Assembly: GCA_963971575.1 (NCBI GenBank) | Contig: OZ020618.1 | Location: forward strand, 28,510,540-28,574,539 | Length of the DNA: 64,000 nt | Source of the DNA: Liopterus haemorrhoidalis | Lineage: Eukaryota > Arthropoda > Insecta > Coleoptera > Dytiscidae | Direction: 5' to 3' | In this document: in pieces, positions 42,700 to 55,649 of the stretch | Layout of the letters: every line of letters begins with the position of its first letter | How positions within the stretch are numbered: the stretch's first letter is position 1 | Notes under the pieces: model-generated | Seen by the model: only the letters and a program-made list of their open reading frames with translations | The model's database searches: none | Told to the model about the DNA's origin: nothing | Program-made: the position numbers and the translations under genes

Positions 42700-45600
42700 T
42701 CGTTAAGTCAGTTCTAGGAAAAGTATATCCGGGTTTTAATTTGTATAAAAAAAAATAAATAAAAAAAAGATAAAAGATATTTTTGTATTTAAATTAACAC
42801 AAAAAGAATTTTAAATATTCAAGAATTTCCATTAAGAGTTTTACGACAGAGAGGTAAAATATACATATATTTTTTGCTATATAGCGGAGGATACACCGTG
42901 AAGTGGTTGCTAAATATAATGAAAAATTCATTTGAATAAAATTTTTACGCAGGTAGTTTTCATAAACATGAAAAAAACATAAGCATTAATCTGCAAAAAC
43001 ATAAACATTAGCTTATGTAGCTTTTACATATGAGGTTAACCTGAATGGTACATTTAACCAAAAATTTAAAAAAATATATTTTGTAAATATCGCTTCTTTA
43101 TTGATATTTTTTATTGACAAAATTTCCTAACGCAAAAACTCAAAACCTGCTTTCTTGTCATTTTATTGTCAAACTCTTTTATTCTTTTCCACATGTTTAG
43201 ATTGAAAAAAGATTTCATGTATTTTTTTGTCTCCAGTTGGCAATTCAAGATCTATCAGTTTTTTTTAGCAACTGACCACATGTGTCCTTTTAAAACGCCA
43301 ATCTTTTATAGGTCTCCATTTCAAGAGATCTTCTAACATACTTCTTTTTCTGTTTTCATCATTCTTTCTGAATTGGTTCCCATTTGCTTAAATTGGTTCA
43401 CTTATCTCTAGGATATAAGATATCCATTTAACTTTTTGTGTAAATTTCACACTAAATTATGAATATGTTCTGTATTGTGTTAAATTAAATATTTATCAGA
43501 ATAAAGTGCGAAAATGTAACTAAGGAATGTTATTAAATTATTTATAACATGGAACTTCGAAACGGTTAACGGTGCTAGTTAAACAAATTAAAAGTTAATG
43601 GAATTTTTCTTAATGTTTTAGACATCTACGGAGCAAATTTAAACTAAAATGCTGTTGAAAACATTAGACATAAACGAACAGAATTTTTGTAGTATTACAA
43701 AATTATTTTCGTGCGATAAAATTTTGAAGCCTAGTTGTTCACGCTTTTAGGTTCGCGTAAACACATACCATTTTTACTTCTTTCTTTCTTTCTGTACGTA
43801 TACAGAATGTTCGAAGTTAACTCGGTACCACTGTTTTTCTCAGAGTGAGGACATTGCTAGATCAGGCAAAATAAGCGCAATAAAAGAGGCAAATCATCAA
43901 ACAAATATCAAATATATTTTTCAATGACCTCATTCTGGTTATTAGCAGAGCTATGACCGCGATTAATGAATAAACTAGTAATATTTTGGTTAATGTTCCG
44001 TATGAGTCCACCAGAACTAGGCTGTATGCTTAGAATGAAGTATATTGTAACGTTAGAAACGAAAAGGCATGGCCGTAGAGTGGGGAGCCAATAGTAATCA
44101 TTCATGCATCTGTAGTTGGCAGAGAAATACGTGTTTCTAACATGATGATACGTCAGAATATAATTAATATTTTTGGAACTCTTTATAAAGTTTTTAAAAA
44201 TATGTATACTATAAATCTCATTGAAATCAGGTAAAAATTTCTTATGAGTACCTAGTTTTATCATTGATTGTTTGCATATAGTGAAGATATATAAATACTT
44301 TATATAGTTTTAATACATTTACATAATTTAACATCTATGAACGCGACGAAAAACGGAATGTTCAGTGTCAGACATAAAATTGGTAGGTCGGAATATATTG
44401 TTATTTTTGAGGATTTTCTCTTTTAATAAAGTTAATGTTTTTCAAAATATGTATACTATAAATCTCATTTAAATGTGACTTAAAGCGTATAAATATTGAA
44501 ATTTCATTATTCAAGTTTTTCTTTAAAACCGTTAATACGAGCTAAATGTTAACAAACACTTATTAAATAATTGCTTGGATTTCAGAACAGATAACTATCA
44601 AGTACTTATTTAGATTTCCGTTTTGATAAAAATTTGGCTCTTGAGCCGTTCAATAAATATATTATTATTATTATTATTAAAAGATAAAGTGAATGGTAAA
44701 TGTTATGTTTTGAAAGAAAGGGGCGGCGCTTCGCCAAAGTCAAATCTCATTCTAACTAGATTACGCGTTTTCTCTGACTAGTTGTGTGTGTTCCTTATAT
44801 GGAACATTAACCAATATTTTTTACGCAAGTGATGAAGCTGCAAACACCGCTACAATTGAGCATCATATTGCCGAGTTCATAAAAACAATATATTTTTTAA
44901 ATGGTACAATTTGTATATTTTTAGATATTCTGAAATAATAATTTATTCTTCATAATAAAGCCTGTTTTCAATATCATCCTGAAATTGTAATTTAAGGAAT
45001 TATTATTATTATAAAAATGCAAACAATTGCAAAAAAAAAAAACAAATTCCAAGCGTATTCTGGTTCACATCAATATGCATTACTGTGACTGTTCTCGCTT
45101 TTATAAACCAGACCTGGGAACGAGTAGGAGACAAATATTTTTGTCACAATTTTAACAAAAATCGCTTCGATTTTTATATAATTTTTATTCGTTGTTTCAC
45201 TTATGGAGTACTTTCCTTTAACACGAAACTCAAAATTTAAGAAGATGTTTTTGTTTTCGACAATTATATATATTTGTTTATACTTTTCGACCCAGGTTTT
45301 TTGAAGTCTCAACAATTTTTTTATATATGTGAGTTAAAAACATATGCATGCCAACTGTATATGCGTGACAAGTTTCAACTTGCTAGGTCCAACAGTTTGA
45401 CCAGAATTTCTATTGTAGATAGGTAGACAGACATACGGGTGGGTGCTGGTTTCTTGGTCATACCTAGGAAATCCTAAAAATCCTTAAAAGTAGAAAATGT
45501 GTCATAGAAAATAATTAAAATATCATGAAAAATTAATCATAATTTAGAGTTCAAAGGTAAAATCTGCTCATTTTTAATTTAAAAGAAGTTTTGGAAGGTC

Positions 45601-46880
45601 ATAATACATTATTAATAACGTTAAAACTCATTATTTAAAAGACCTCGTAAAAGGAGATTTATTGAAATTTGGACAACCTGCCAACGCATCAATGGCTAAT
45701 CTTTAAAAAATATCGCCATTAACGTCCTTAACAATAAGAAGAAGTGAAAAATAGACGTGTTTATTAGATTATAAAGCCAAACTTAATAATTCAAGAAACA
45801 TAAAAACATGGGTCTGGCGCCAAGAAACTTGCTAATAATGGTTTATGTTACGCATTGGTAATGATTTGATTTCTACTTTTGTATTCAGATGTTGTATTGT
45901 GGGGTCGAAATGTTTTACATACCAGTTCAACAAGGTTACTTTTTGTACATATTGATTTGCTCTTTTTACTGTTGTGATGACTAATCGACCAAATATTGAC
46001 AACTGCAGATTTTTTCGCGAGTGCTTCAGACAGATTTTTTTATTTTTAAATATTTGAGTGTCTTCAGTTTTTATTGATTTTATTGTTGAAGAACAAAGAA
46101 ATGTTTTTCAGGGTCTGTGATTTGCTTTTATGTTAGGTTATTAAATTAATTTTAAGATGTGTTCTTGGAAATGTTAATGACATTATAATTTTGATTTGTG
46201 AGCATTTTTATGCAAACTTTAAGTGTTTATGACAAATATTTATATTAATAAAGGTAGATATAAAACAAATATTCGGTAAATTTCACTGATTTCATTTTAT
46301 CTCGCTCGATACTAGTATTTCAACAAATAGGTATGTCATTTTCAAGAGGTCGGGAATTAATTTTATGAATGGTTAAACCAAGGTTCGCTCCTTTTATCGG
46401 CAAATGAAAGTATATTGTTTTTTCTAAAATTGTAAAACGCATGTGCTGTTCAAGAGAGACAGGGAGGTCCACAGAAAAAGGGAGGGCAAACTTGGATTTT
46501 TGTAATTGGAATTTTTAATACAAAGTAAAAAATTTGTTTTTTTAGTCTAGGAAGGCACCTAACTCATTTTGCCCTCCTATGACGCACATGAACAGAGACT
46601 AATATAATTTCTTTGTTAAATTTTAAGTTTAGTTTATTACGAACTACTGAATATATATCTGACTCAAAATATCGAGTAAAATAAAATTAGTGACTTGTCG
46701 AACATTTATTTTCGAATATTTCTTTTATTTACTATTTCTGATACTACAGTTCAATATATTTATATATTATTTTTATTTATATTTTATTTTTTAAAACCTA
46801 GCATTTCGTTGTCGACAGTTACCTACTTCTGGAATGGAGAAAAACATTTGAACATTTTCTTTAGTTGTAATCATAATATA
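42700..46880. other. Long gene-free stretch, presumed p130Cas intron
   Basis: AT-rich with no supported exon. GAGCCGTTCAATAAATATAT followed by TTATTATTATT at about 44644-44680 looks like a LINE 3' end. GTAGACAGACATACGGGTGG and TTGGTCATACCTAGGAAATC near 45424-45470 match, inverted, the start of the 1.1-kb repeat at 47093. Nothing else recognised. Confidence 0.5.
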
Positions 46881-47063
46881 GCCTGTTTCGTTGATTTGAG
46901 TGGAACTAGATTTTCAATTCTAACTCTAACTTTTACCGTTTAAGTGAGGCTTTTGATCATTTTGTTTAGCAAAAACCCTCTTCAAACCTTAAAAAGAGAG
47001 CTCATGACAACTTACAAAAATGAAAATTCCAGATAGTTCCGCTTAAAGGTTTGGAATAGCCTA
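46881..47063. mobile_element. MITE of the GGAACTA family
   Basis: The left end GTTTCGTTGATTTGAGTGG and right end ATAGTTCCGCTTAAAGGTTT bracket the core CTTTTGATCATTTTGTTTAG and ACTTACAAAAATGAAAATTC, which is inverted relative to the copy at 27674. Confidence 0.75.
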
Positions 47064-47092
47064 TACGTATTTTTCAATTATAATATAAATAT

Positions 47093-48120
47093 TCTTTTTA
47101 GGGTTTTGTAGGTATGACCAAAAAACCCTTATACCGTCATATTGTCGTCTGTCTGCTGTCTGTCTGTCTGTTCGGTAAAAATTGTAGCCAAACGGCTAAA
47201 CCTAGAGAGTTGAAATTTGACATGCTTATACAACTCTTTGACCCGCACATAGGAAAAATACTAAAAAATCTAAAAAACATATCACCCTAAAAATATGAAC
47301 AATTATCTGCACATCGAAAAAAAAAATTTACAATTCTGTGTAGTGTATCAAATGAAAGCCAAAATTTTATTTTTGCCAAATAAATTATTTTGACGCGATT
47401 TTTGCCAAAATTGTGCAAAAAAAATGTTGTAGCCCAGATGGTTTAAACTAAAAATCTGAAAAAAAATCTAAGTTATGTACATTGGTGTAAACCGGAATAG
47501 TACAACAGGAATTTTTGATCAGATTATGTTTTCGGAAAATAACGCATTTTTTGTGTTTTTAACTAAAATATGGAAAATATTTAATCCGCTATTTAACACT
47601 GTAAACGAGTGAAAGTCCGTAGTCCAGTGGTAACGTTCTCGCTTCGTAAGTTGCAAACTACTGTTCGATTCCCGTCAATTTTTATTTTTTCTGTTTTTTT
47701 GCATTTTTATTTTGTTTAAATTATTTTGTCAAAATTCTAGTTATATTTTGGCAAATGTTGCATTTAATTTTTAAAAGCGTAAATTTAATAATCTGTGGGA
47801 AGTGTTGAAATTATAATTTAATTCTATGTTTGAATGTATACGAAATTAGAGGGGCGGAGTTTATGACTTAAACAACCAATGGAAGCAGTAGGCGCAATTT
47901 TCAAAATATTAATGAAAAATATTTTTACTTGCTATATATAAAAAAAAAAAAAAATACTGCAAATATTTAGAAACCCAAATAATGGTATTAGGCATTCGAA
48001 TTAAAATTAATAAAAAAATATTTTAACATAAAATTTGTTTTGGCATCCCTAATAATCATCATTTACTTACTTAATACCTGCAAAACCCTGAAATGTGTGA
48101 AAATTCACACTTCACATAAA
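47093..48120 (+). repeat. 1.1-kb dispersed repeat, copy 2, with tRNA-like segment
   Basis: Begins TTTTTAGGGTTTTGTAGGTA, with (GTCT)n at about 47147-47170. Ends near the hairpin GTGTGAAAATTCACAC at about 48097-48112. Related to 28440-29553. It contains a tRNA-like segment (47618-47682) that copy 1 lacks. Confidence 0.6.
47618..47682 (+). mobile_element. tRNA-like SINE head or tRNA pseudogene
   Basis: GTCCGTAGTCCAGTGGTAAC resembles a pol III A box region, and TGTTCGATTCCCGTC a B box/T arm at normal spacing. The anticodon stem (CTCGC...GTTGC) does not pair properly, so this is not a working tRNA gene. T-rich sequence follows. Confidence 0.5.
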
Positions 48121-48249
48121 TTTTTTACAAAGATGTTTGATTTAAAAACAACCTTAAACTCAGATGTCAAATGTCAAATGATTTAAAAATGTAAATTCCA
48201 TTACTTAGAAAGCGACATATTTTTTGGATCATATTGTATTACATGTATA

Positions 48250-48582
48250 TGCTATTCCAAACGTTTAAGCGGAACTAGATTTTGAAATCTAGTACCTTTT
48301 ATCGATTGATTCGATCTGTTGAACATTTTGTTTAAGCTTTGTAAAACATACTTTCAATAAACATTTTTAGATTAAGGTGAATATCATTATAAAATGTTAT
48401 TTTCATTAAATTTGATTTTTTGTGTCTTGACAAATTAAAAATGTATTATATACATATTTTATTTTTTATAATAAATTCCAACATGATATGGCTAGGTTAC
48501 CAAGCTCTATTTTCGTGACAACTTAAAAATACGAAACTTCCGTTTAGTTCCGCTTAAACCTAAAAAATGAACTATATATGAC
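48250..48582. mobile_element. MITE of the GGAACTA family, long form
   Basis: The left end TTCCAAACGTTTAAGCGGAA and right end TTTAGTTCCGCTTAAACC enclose about 330 bases, with an internal insertion relative to the 180-bp copies. Confidence 0.7.
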
Positions 48583-48689
48583 AAAAGGTGGTGTTTATGT
48601 ATAACGGAACAAGTCCATTTTCAACAAAAATTTAATTTTTAACGGATTTAGCCTCTTTTGGTATGGTTTCTATCGGTAGGCTTCAAAAT

Positions 48690-49120
48690 CTGAAATGCCA
48701 GATAAAATATGCAGTATATTGACGACGCGCGTGCAATCTCCTAACTGACATTTTTTTTAACTGCGTTTTTTATAAATTTGAATAAATAACATAAAAATCT
48801 ATCTAGTGGCAAGTTGTCTTAACTAGAAAGATATTCTAAATGCTTTATATTTGATACTTTCAAGTAGTTCCTATAAAATGAGGCTAGTGTCTGTTTTGTG
48901 CATGGTATATTATTATCTAGTAGTTAACATTTTTGGCGCTCACCAACCATGGCTATTTGCGCCTAACACCGCCCATCTAAATAATATTATAAAAATAATA
49001 AATTAATTGGTATGCAAGTAAAAAAGTTTTTGTTATTTTCTGAAAAACTATGTCACTTAGGATATATTGCACGCGCGTCGTCGATATGCCATCTAAATAC
49101 GCAGTTTCAATCAAAAGCAT
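48690..49120. mobile_element. Foldback element with GACGACGCGCGTGCAAT arms
   Basis: GACGACGCGCGTGCAATCTC at about 48721 and, inverted, GACGACGCGCGTGCAATATA ending at about 49083. Similarity extends to CTGACA/GTGACA inside and an AGATRRMATAT-like part outside. About 430 bp, non-coding. Confidence 0.6.
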
Positions 49121-49139
49121 ACATCTCTAATTAAGCAAA

Positions 49140-50100
49140 GAATTGAATAAAATAAGACATATCACAGTGTAATTTAAGGCAATGTAAGATTTGCTTTCAA
49201 AGTAATACATATCCAAATGCATTTTTTTTTTTTTTTTTTTTGCCTGCTTTGTTTTTCCGAGATCACCTGTTTAGACTTGTAATTTGTTTGTGTTTTATAA
49301 ATCTGAGCTGTTCATCTCTTGTACAAATAGCTTAGTAGTAGCCAGGGCTCGAAATGGAAAATTTTAAGTAACACCAATTCAAAATTATTGTCCGACCAAA
49401 CAACACAACATATCAACCTGTTCAAAAATTTCACGAACCGAACACTGTTTCAGTTTGTTCCGCTACATTTCCTGGCTTGGAAGTAGCCATAAGCCATAAT
49501 GGAAACAGCAGTAATTAGTGCATGTCCAAAGAATTCGTGCAAAATGGACATATTCAATTTTTATTGTCAAAATCTGTCTCGTCAAGTCAAATTATTTGTT
49601 TTTTATTTAACTAAATATATACTTCTTATCTAATGAATTCGTGTTTTCAAATTAAAAATTTTAAACAGGTAGGTTTGTGAGATACAAGGTTTTTGCACTT
49701 TCTGAAAAACAGTTTTATATTGATATGCCCCTTTTTACATGAACGCTCCTCAAATGTTTAGTAAATCTGAATCAAAGTTTCTCGCGAGCAGTGCGCTTTA
49801 ATTTTTAGCTTTGATTGCGAACTACACAGAGCTATCGTATAATATTAGTTCAACTCTGTTTTAAAAGCTAAAATGCCAAATTTAAAAATGTTGGTTGAAC
49901 AAAAACAAAAAAAAAAAAAACATTTCTGTGCAACGAACTAGCTAATTTGTACGAACTTGTTTATTTCAATGGCAAGTAAATATTTTTGCTCGTATAGTTG
50001 CTCGCAAATTCATTTGTGATTCCAACAAATAGCTCCACCTATATTTCTATTGCAAATTATCTTCTTGTTCTTCTTTGGAGCCTAGCAGTCAGGTTGCCTT
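49140..50100. other. Intergenic/intronic, no gene seen
   Basis: AT-rich with a 22-base T run near 49220. No supported feature. Confidence 0.5.
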
Positions 50101-50110
50101 TTGTTCTCAC

Positions 50111-50928
50111 CAGTGATGCCAAGTTGGTGCATTTTGCACTAGATCTGGTGTATTGAAAGCCTATCTAGTGACCAAAATTGCGTTCTAGTGCGCTAGTGCA
50201 AATTCTGGTGTGTTTCTGTTTTAAATAATCTGTTGATGATTGCGCCTAACTTTTTATAAGTTGGCAATTTTTGCTATATCATTGTTAGTATTGCCATACT
50301 TTAATGCTGAAGTAGAACGACTTATTAGCAATTTGAACATAATTAAAAACAAATTAAGAAATAGGCTTCAGGTTGATACTGTTAATGCAATATTAACAGT
50401 AAAGGCTGGACTTAAAAGATACAACAAATGTTGCTTTAATTATGAACTGCCGGATTCAGCTGTTTCTAAAATCAAAACAAACGAAACATACAAAAATGAA
50501 ATAAATCAAGACGTGGAAGAAGCAATTAATATCTATCTTTAATAAATTAAAATAAATAATAATTTTTCGGAGTTCCTATTTTGTTAGTTAAGATGAGAAA
50601 CATTTACAATTGGGAGTTTTCAATGTGTAGTTTTTGTTTTGAATGTGATTAAGTTAATAGTTAATGTTTATTATATATTTATTATTCTTGTACTGAATAT
50701 TAAAATATTAAAAGTTATAATTCAACAATAAAAAAAAAATAATAATAAATAAATAAATTTATTATTATATTATTATTACTAACATGCATCTTCATACAAC
50801 AAAAAATTAATTGTTCGATATTGTTTTTGAACTCCCCAAACTCGGGCTACGCCTTAGTTTTGGTGCATTTCTGGTGGATTCTTACGCTCTATTTAGTGCA
50901 TTGAAAGTATCTATAGTTGGCATCACTG
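50111..50928 (+). mobile_element. Internally deleted hAT transposon with perfect target duplication
   Basis: The ends CAGTGATGCCAAGTTGG and, inverted, CAGTGATGCCAACTATAG are flanked by identical 8-bp gttctcac at 50103-50110 and 50929-50936. Length 818 bp. Subterminal CTAGTG and TGGTG motifs repeat on both sides. It retains only the C-terminus of its transposase (50240-50542). Confidence 0.92.
50240..50542 (+). pseudogene. hAT transposase C-terminal dimerisation domain remnant
   Basis: Open frame with LLVLPYFNAEVERLISNLNI, KNKLRNRLQVDTVNAILTVK and AGLKRYNKCCFNYELP. This is the hAT C-terminal dimerisation signature (L-x-x-P-x-S-N-A-x-x-E-R-x-F-S, K-x-x-R-x-x-L), with Ser and Phe replaced at the most conserved spots (YFNAE, LISN). 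The catalytic DDE part and zinc finger are deleted. The frame ends naturally at TAA, the original transposase stop. Confidence 0.85.
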
Positions 50929-50936
50929 GTTCTCAC

Positions 50937-52080
50937 TCCCAAAAGTCCTTACGAAAAGTACAAAACAGTCATCCAAAACTACCTCCGGTCAAATTTTTGG
51001 TTGATAGTTCTGTACTTTTCAGTCGTACCAACATCAACTTTCTAGTTTTTGTTTACAACTTAACTTTTAGTAGTTTATTAAGTTGATAAGAAGTTTATTT
51101 AGATCATATAATTAAATATAAACTTAGCGCAATTAAATAATATTTATAAATTGGTTTACTATAACCAAATTGTTGTCTGCCATCTGAACCTAATTTTTTT
51201 TAAGTTGGCAATGAAAAGTAATAAGAGATGGAAGGTATAAAATATATCACTCTCTCTTATTTTTTCCCCGCACTATATTCTGTAGTATCAAAAGTTGAAA
51301 TGACGTCAGATTTGGATAGTATTGAAAAAAGTATAATGTAGAATGGACTTTAAACACGTCCAAACAAGCAATTTTGTTTGATGTACCGATGGTAAAATTA
51401 ATTTTCTGTATGCAACTTTTAACTCGGGCCCCGTTTTTAAGGGCGGAAATGTTAGGGACCGGGCGCCGTGTACTCGCGGCTGTTTATCATGGTGCTAAGT
51501 ATTTAAAAGGTGCTCTCAAAGGTGTTAATATTCATTTGTAAGTTGGTCGTCTCTTCATGACTAACAATGAGACACTTGGATTACATAATATACCTATATT
51601 TATTTTTGATAAGTTTATTTGTATACATTACCTTATATTTATAACCCTCCTTTATGCAATTATTTACCTTACCTACCCTTTTCTGTTTACTTTAACGTCT
51701 TTTCATTAAATGTCAAGAAACATAAATCTTCAGAGTTTGGATAAAGTTACAACTTTTATTACAAACATATCCTAAATTCTTAATATAAATTCTTGTATAT
51801 CTTTATTGGATTTACATGTTGTCTACATAATCTTGCGTGATTTACATTTTTTCATTTTGTTGTTTCTCAATCTTTCTTCCTTATACACATCATTCTAGGC
51901 TCCAACGTCATGCAAACTGAATATTAGAATTTGTGTTATGTTAATTTAATTAGGACGTTGAATCATTTATTCATTTATTTTTATTATTTTGTGATAAAAT
52001 ATTACGATATTATGTTACTTAAACCCCTTTGTAGAATTCATTTACTTAAAATTTCATTGATATTTTAACGATCAGTTATT
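50937..52080. other. Intergenic/intronic, no gene seen
   Basis: AT-rich. A GC-rich patch (GGGACCGGGCGCCGTG near 51455) probably belongs to a decayed element. No supported exon. Confidence 0.45.
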
Positions 52081-52084
52081 TGTT

Positions 52085-52341
52085 TATTTATTTTTTTTTA
52101 TTTATTTATTTTACATCGGCCTATTTCTACAACGAGGCTAATCGCCGATGCCAGGGGGCGAACTCCTACACCCGGATGAGGGGTGAATGATTGGGAAAAT
52201 GGGAATAATGTAAACATATTATTCTCGCCCGAATAATATCACCAACGAATGGGGCTTGAACCACCGACCGCCTAGTACAGACTGTATATTCCACCAGTAT
52301 AAACCGCACGACTCAATGCGCTCGGCCACTCCGTTGGCCTG
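52085..52341 (-). mobile_element. tRNA-derived SINE, family 1, copy 2
   Basis: Same family as 9116-9371, same orientation. On the minus strand the head reads GGCCAACGGAGTGGCCGAGC with a B box GGTTCAAGCCC. The body matches closely and the tail is a (TAAA)-type run. Target duplication not resolved. Confidence 0.85.
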
Positions 52342-52344
52342 AGG

Positions 52345-53830
52345 TAAAAATTATAATTTTTACCAAGGCGAGTTTTACTCAATGCATTACATTTACATTT
52401 TTGAAAATTTAAGACGTTATATAATTTAAAACGTTAATCGTAGAAATAAAAAAATAATAAAGCATTGAAAAAATAATAATAAAGAAAAGAAAGTCAAATT
52501 TTTCTTACTTACTTTCATCAAAACCAAATATTTTTTAGAATAATTATTTTTGTGTAAATATATCAATTAACAACTATTATTATTACGCTTTATATGTCAA
52601 AATATACTTCGGTAAGCTTCGGAATATTTCGTTACATTTCGGAATCTCGCTTCAATTGTTTTAGATTTTAGACGACACCCACGCAAGTACACACGTTGGC
52701 GTATTATATTATAGATAGTCGTAGATAAAAAAAATATATTTTTGTTTGTTTGTACAGTTGCCAAGGTAATCCTTATAATGTCTTATAAAAGCCCGACCAA
52801 CTATGTTAAAAACAATAGGTCTCAAAGTCCCATTTCATCATTAAAAAAAACTATTTATCAAAATCTAGTTCTGCATGATACTAAGAGATGAATTATATCT
52901 CGAATTTTCTGAACGAAGTATCAATTGTTTTACTTAAATGAGATTGAAAATCAAAGATACATATGAATTTAAATTCTAAATAACTAAGGTTAAGAACTAA
53001 CTCTATTGAGTTTACTAAGATTATTCTCTAAGATTACTAACGCTTTAATAAATAAGGTTATTCACCTTAGTTCTAAGGCTCCCTGAATAAAGATTTAAAA
53101 AAAAAATCCGTTGAACTACTCCGGTTTAAATCAATTTGTATTATTAAGAATTTTTTCAGATTTTTATTTATATTTTACTCGGATGATTCAACCCTCGGCT
53201 ATGGCTTGGGTGGAAAACTTCATCCTCGTATAAAATAGCCTACATTATTTGCTTGTTAAATAAAACACTATTATTTTAACGCGATTATTGCCAAAAATAT
53301 TTTGTCAAGCATTCAATTATTCAGTTGTGTTAAAAAAAAAAAAATAATAAAAATACACATTGGTATAAACCTGAATAATATATTTGGAATTTGTAAAAAA
53401 TCGATTTTTTTGTATTTTTGAAAAAAAAAAATAACTTTGTTTAGAGTAATGTAGAATGTAGGGTGTTAAAATCCTAATACTTATATAAATAAACACAGAG
53501 GAGTAATTATGGGCCCGCGGGGTGGGAAGGTCATTTAAGAGCCCATCCAACCTCTACATGATTTTTTTTTGTCGCTTGCTATCTCTAGACAAAGTTGACC
53601 AACCTACTAGGGGACCCAAAAAAATCTACGGAAGGACCGAAGAAAAATCTGTGGCGGGGGCAAAATATGATATTACGGCACTGAATAAACGAAAAATATT
53701 TTCAAACGTTTTTTTATTTTGATGCGATTACAACAAAAAAATGTCCCATACTAAATACCTACGAAACGAAATATATGAAAATTCATACTTGAAATCATTT
53801 TTTTAGTACAGAAATCAATTAAATTGTTTT
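52345..53830. other. Intergenic/intronic with repeat fragments
   Basis: AAATACCTACGAAACGAAAT and ATGAAAATTCATACTTGAAA near 53753-53800 recall the 3' end of the 1.1-kb repeat. GGGCCCGCGGGGTGGG near 53510 marks a decayed GC-rich element. No exon supported. Confidence 0.4.
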
Positions 53831-53839
53831 AAGTTTAAT

Positions 53840-54630
53840 CATTTATTTTTCTATCTTACAAAAACCTCAAATTTTCAAATATTTTATGTTATGAAATATG
53901 TATTTAGTTTTAAGAGTATAAATTGTAGTTAGCTACATAAATACATACTGCTCTATACTGGTCTATACTTACACATTCGTCTTTATATTTAATTACTTAC
54001 TTAAATTATTTATTTACTTTATATGAAGAATATTTTGCCATACATTCATTCATGCAATACAATCATGCAATACAATTTTCTTTTTTCACCACAAATACAT
54101 ACATACTACTTACTCAATCATTATCCATTTAAAATTCAATTCAACACCTATACTTATCCACTTAACCTAACTTATAAATTAACCACACAACATCCACTGA
54201 ATCCTGCATACCGGTGTGCAACTTTTGTCCTGTCACTTCCGACACTACAGTTACTCCAACAGAAATACCAAGTTTAATACTACAAACTTACTTCCCTAAT
54301 AACTAGAAGGGATTGAATATTATAGTAGATGCACCCAAAATCACCGAAAATAAAATCAGTAGTCAAGATTGTGTTAAAGCATAAGGGAAAACGTTTTTCT
54401 CGCTCTTTTCCCGTGATGCAATGCGTCGCCCGTGACAGCAACGATGCAGACGCGTCGTCGTCATGGCAACTAAAGCACATCCAGGCGCCTCGTATCGATT
54501 GGTCGAAATAACCCGACGGTTTCTGTCTTCTGACTTTCAACTTCTCAACTAAACGATCTATTATAAGCTTATGAACAATTCAACCATAAAATAAACAGTT
54601 CAAAAATCTAACAGTTAAATATCCTTTAGG
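53840..54630. other. Gene-free stretch with a CpG-rich patch
   Basis: AT-rich except 54390-54520, which has many CpG (GCGTCGCCC, GACGCGTCGTCGTC, CCTCGTATCGATTGG). Overlapping open frames on both strands there show no family. Confidence 0.4.
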
Positions 54631-55179
54631 CTAGTGATATTCCACCTGGGCGGTACCGCCCAAAAGTCGACGATTTAAGCTTTCAGGTGGGCGGCATAAT
54701 AATTACATACTGTATTAAAAGCATTCAAAATATACAAACGCAAGTTTGTGAAAAAAAAAAAAATATGATAAAAGTAAAAGTTAGTATCATTTTAGAAAAT
54801 AATATTAATAGGTATTGTAAACTTTTAGGCAGTAACTATGCTTTAACTCTGTAAATTAAAAATATCAAAAATTTTAAAATAAATCAGTGTAAAATTGACT
54901 AAAACCTATAATAATAATAATATATTTATTGACCATAATAAAATGCAGTACGATCGTTTTAAGTCAGTCACACGAAAAAATAGAAGTAAAATTACAAGCA
55001 GATTTACAAATAAATATATAAATAAATACATATATGTATAAGTAAAATTATTAATTAAGATAATACAAACTAACTATTGATAATTCTACAAATTAAGATC
55101 ACAAAATTCGGTCACAGAGTACAAAGTATTTTTAATTAACAGATTCCTCACACAAGCTTATTTATTATTATTTATTATT

Positions 55180-55385
55180 ATTATTTTTTTGTAAAAGTCT
55201 GACTGGCAATTTATTAAAGAATTTAATAGCATAGTAGGAAGTGCTATTTCTGGATTTTAATATACGACGAAATTTAGCGTAGGTATATGTCATTCTTATG
55301 TCTAGTGTTATGTCTATGAATCTCATTGAAAGACTGAAATGGTGGTTCTTTTTGTAAACAAATTTTAAACATGCAAAAATGTTAA
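55180..55385 (-). pseudogene. LINE reverse-transcriptase C-terminal fragment
   Basis: The minus strand reads PPFQSFNEIHRHNTRHKNDI, then KFRRILKSRNSTSYYAIKFF and NKLP. This is the conserved tail seen at the end of many LINE reverse transcriptase ORFs (N-T-R...S-x-x-Y-x-x-[IV]-x-x-[FY]-N-x-LP). AT-rich sequence with (ATA)-type runs follows to about 54905. Severely 5' truncated, and the clade cannot be named. Confidence 0.6.
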
Positions 55386-55649
55386 GTGATTATTAAGTCA
55401 TTATTTGCCATGATACAAAAGACTTTTGCCATTCCGATCTGTAAGAATGTCTACAAGGGCTGTATGATCAGGTTAAGTAAGTAATCTTTAAAACATACAT
55501 CCCATATTACAAAAAAAGTTTGTTTAAAAAGAAAAAATAAGAAAGAACTAAGAAAAAAAGAGATAAAAAGTTCTCTTTAAGAGATACTTTTTGCCAGCCT
55601 ATCCTAGTGCGTCTCCTATGCGTAACCCCTAGTAACTAGTACGTACCAC

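Noticed and set aside
43908..44264. 118-codon minus frame as a possible p130Cas upstream exon
   Set aside because: No SH3 or YxxP motifs and no acceptor/donor pair around it.
47618..47682. Functional tRNA gene
   Set aside because: A and B boxes are present but the anticodon stem does not pair and no proper acceptor stem closes it.
54280..54540. 86-codon frame with CFSCHDDD, possible zinc-binding protein
   Set aside because: No second cysteine pair or family match, and no splice or start context that supports it.
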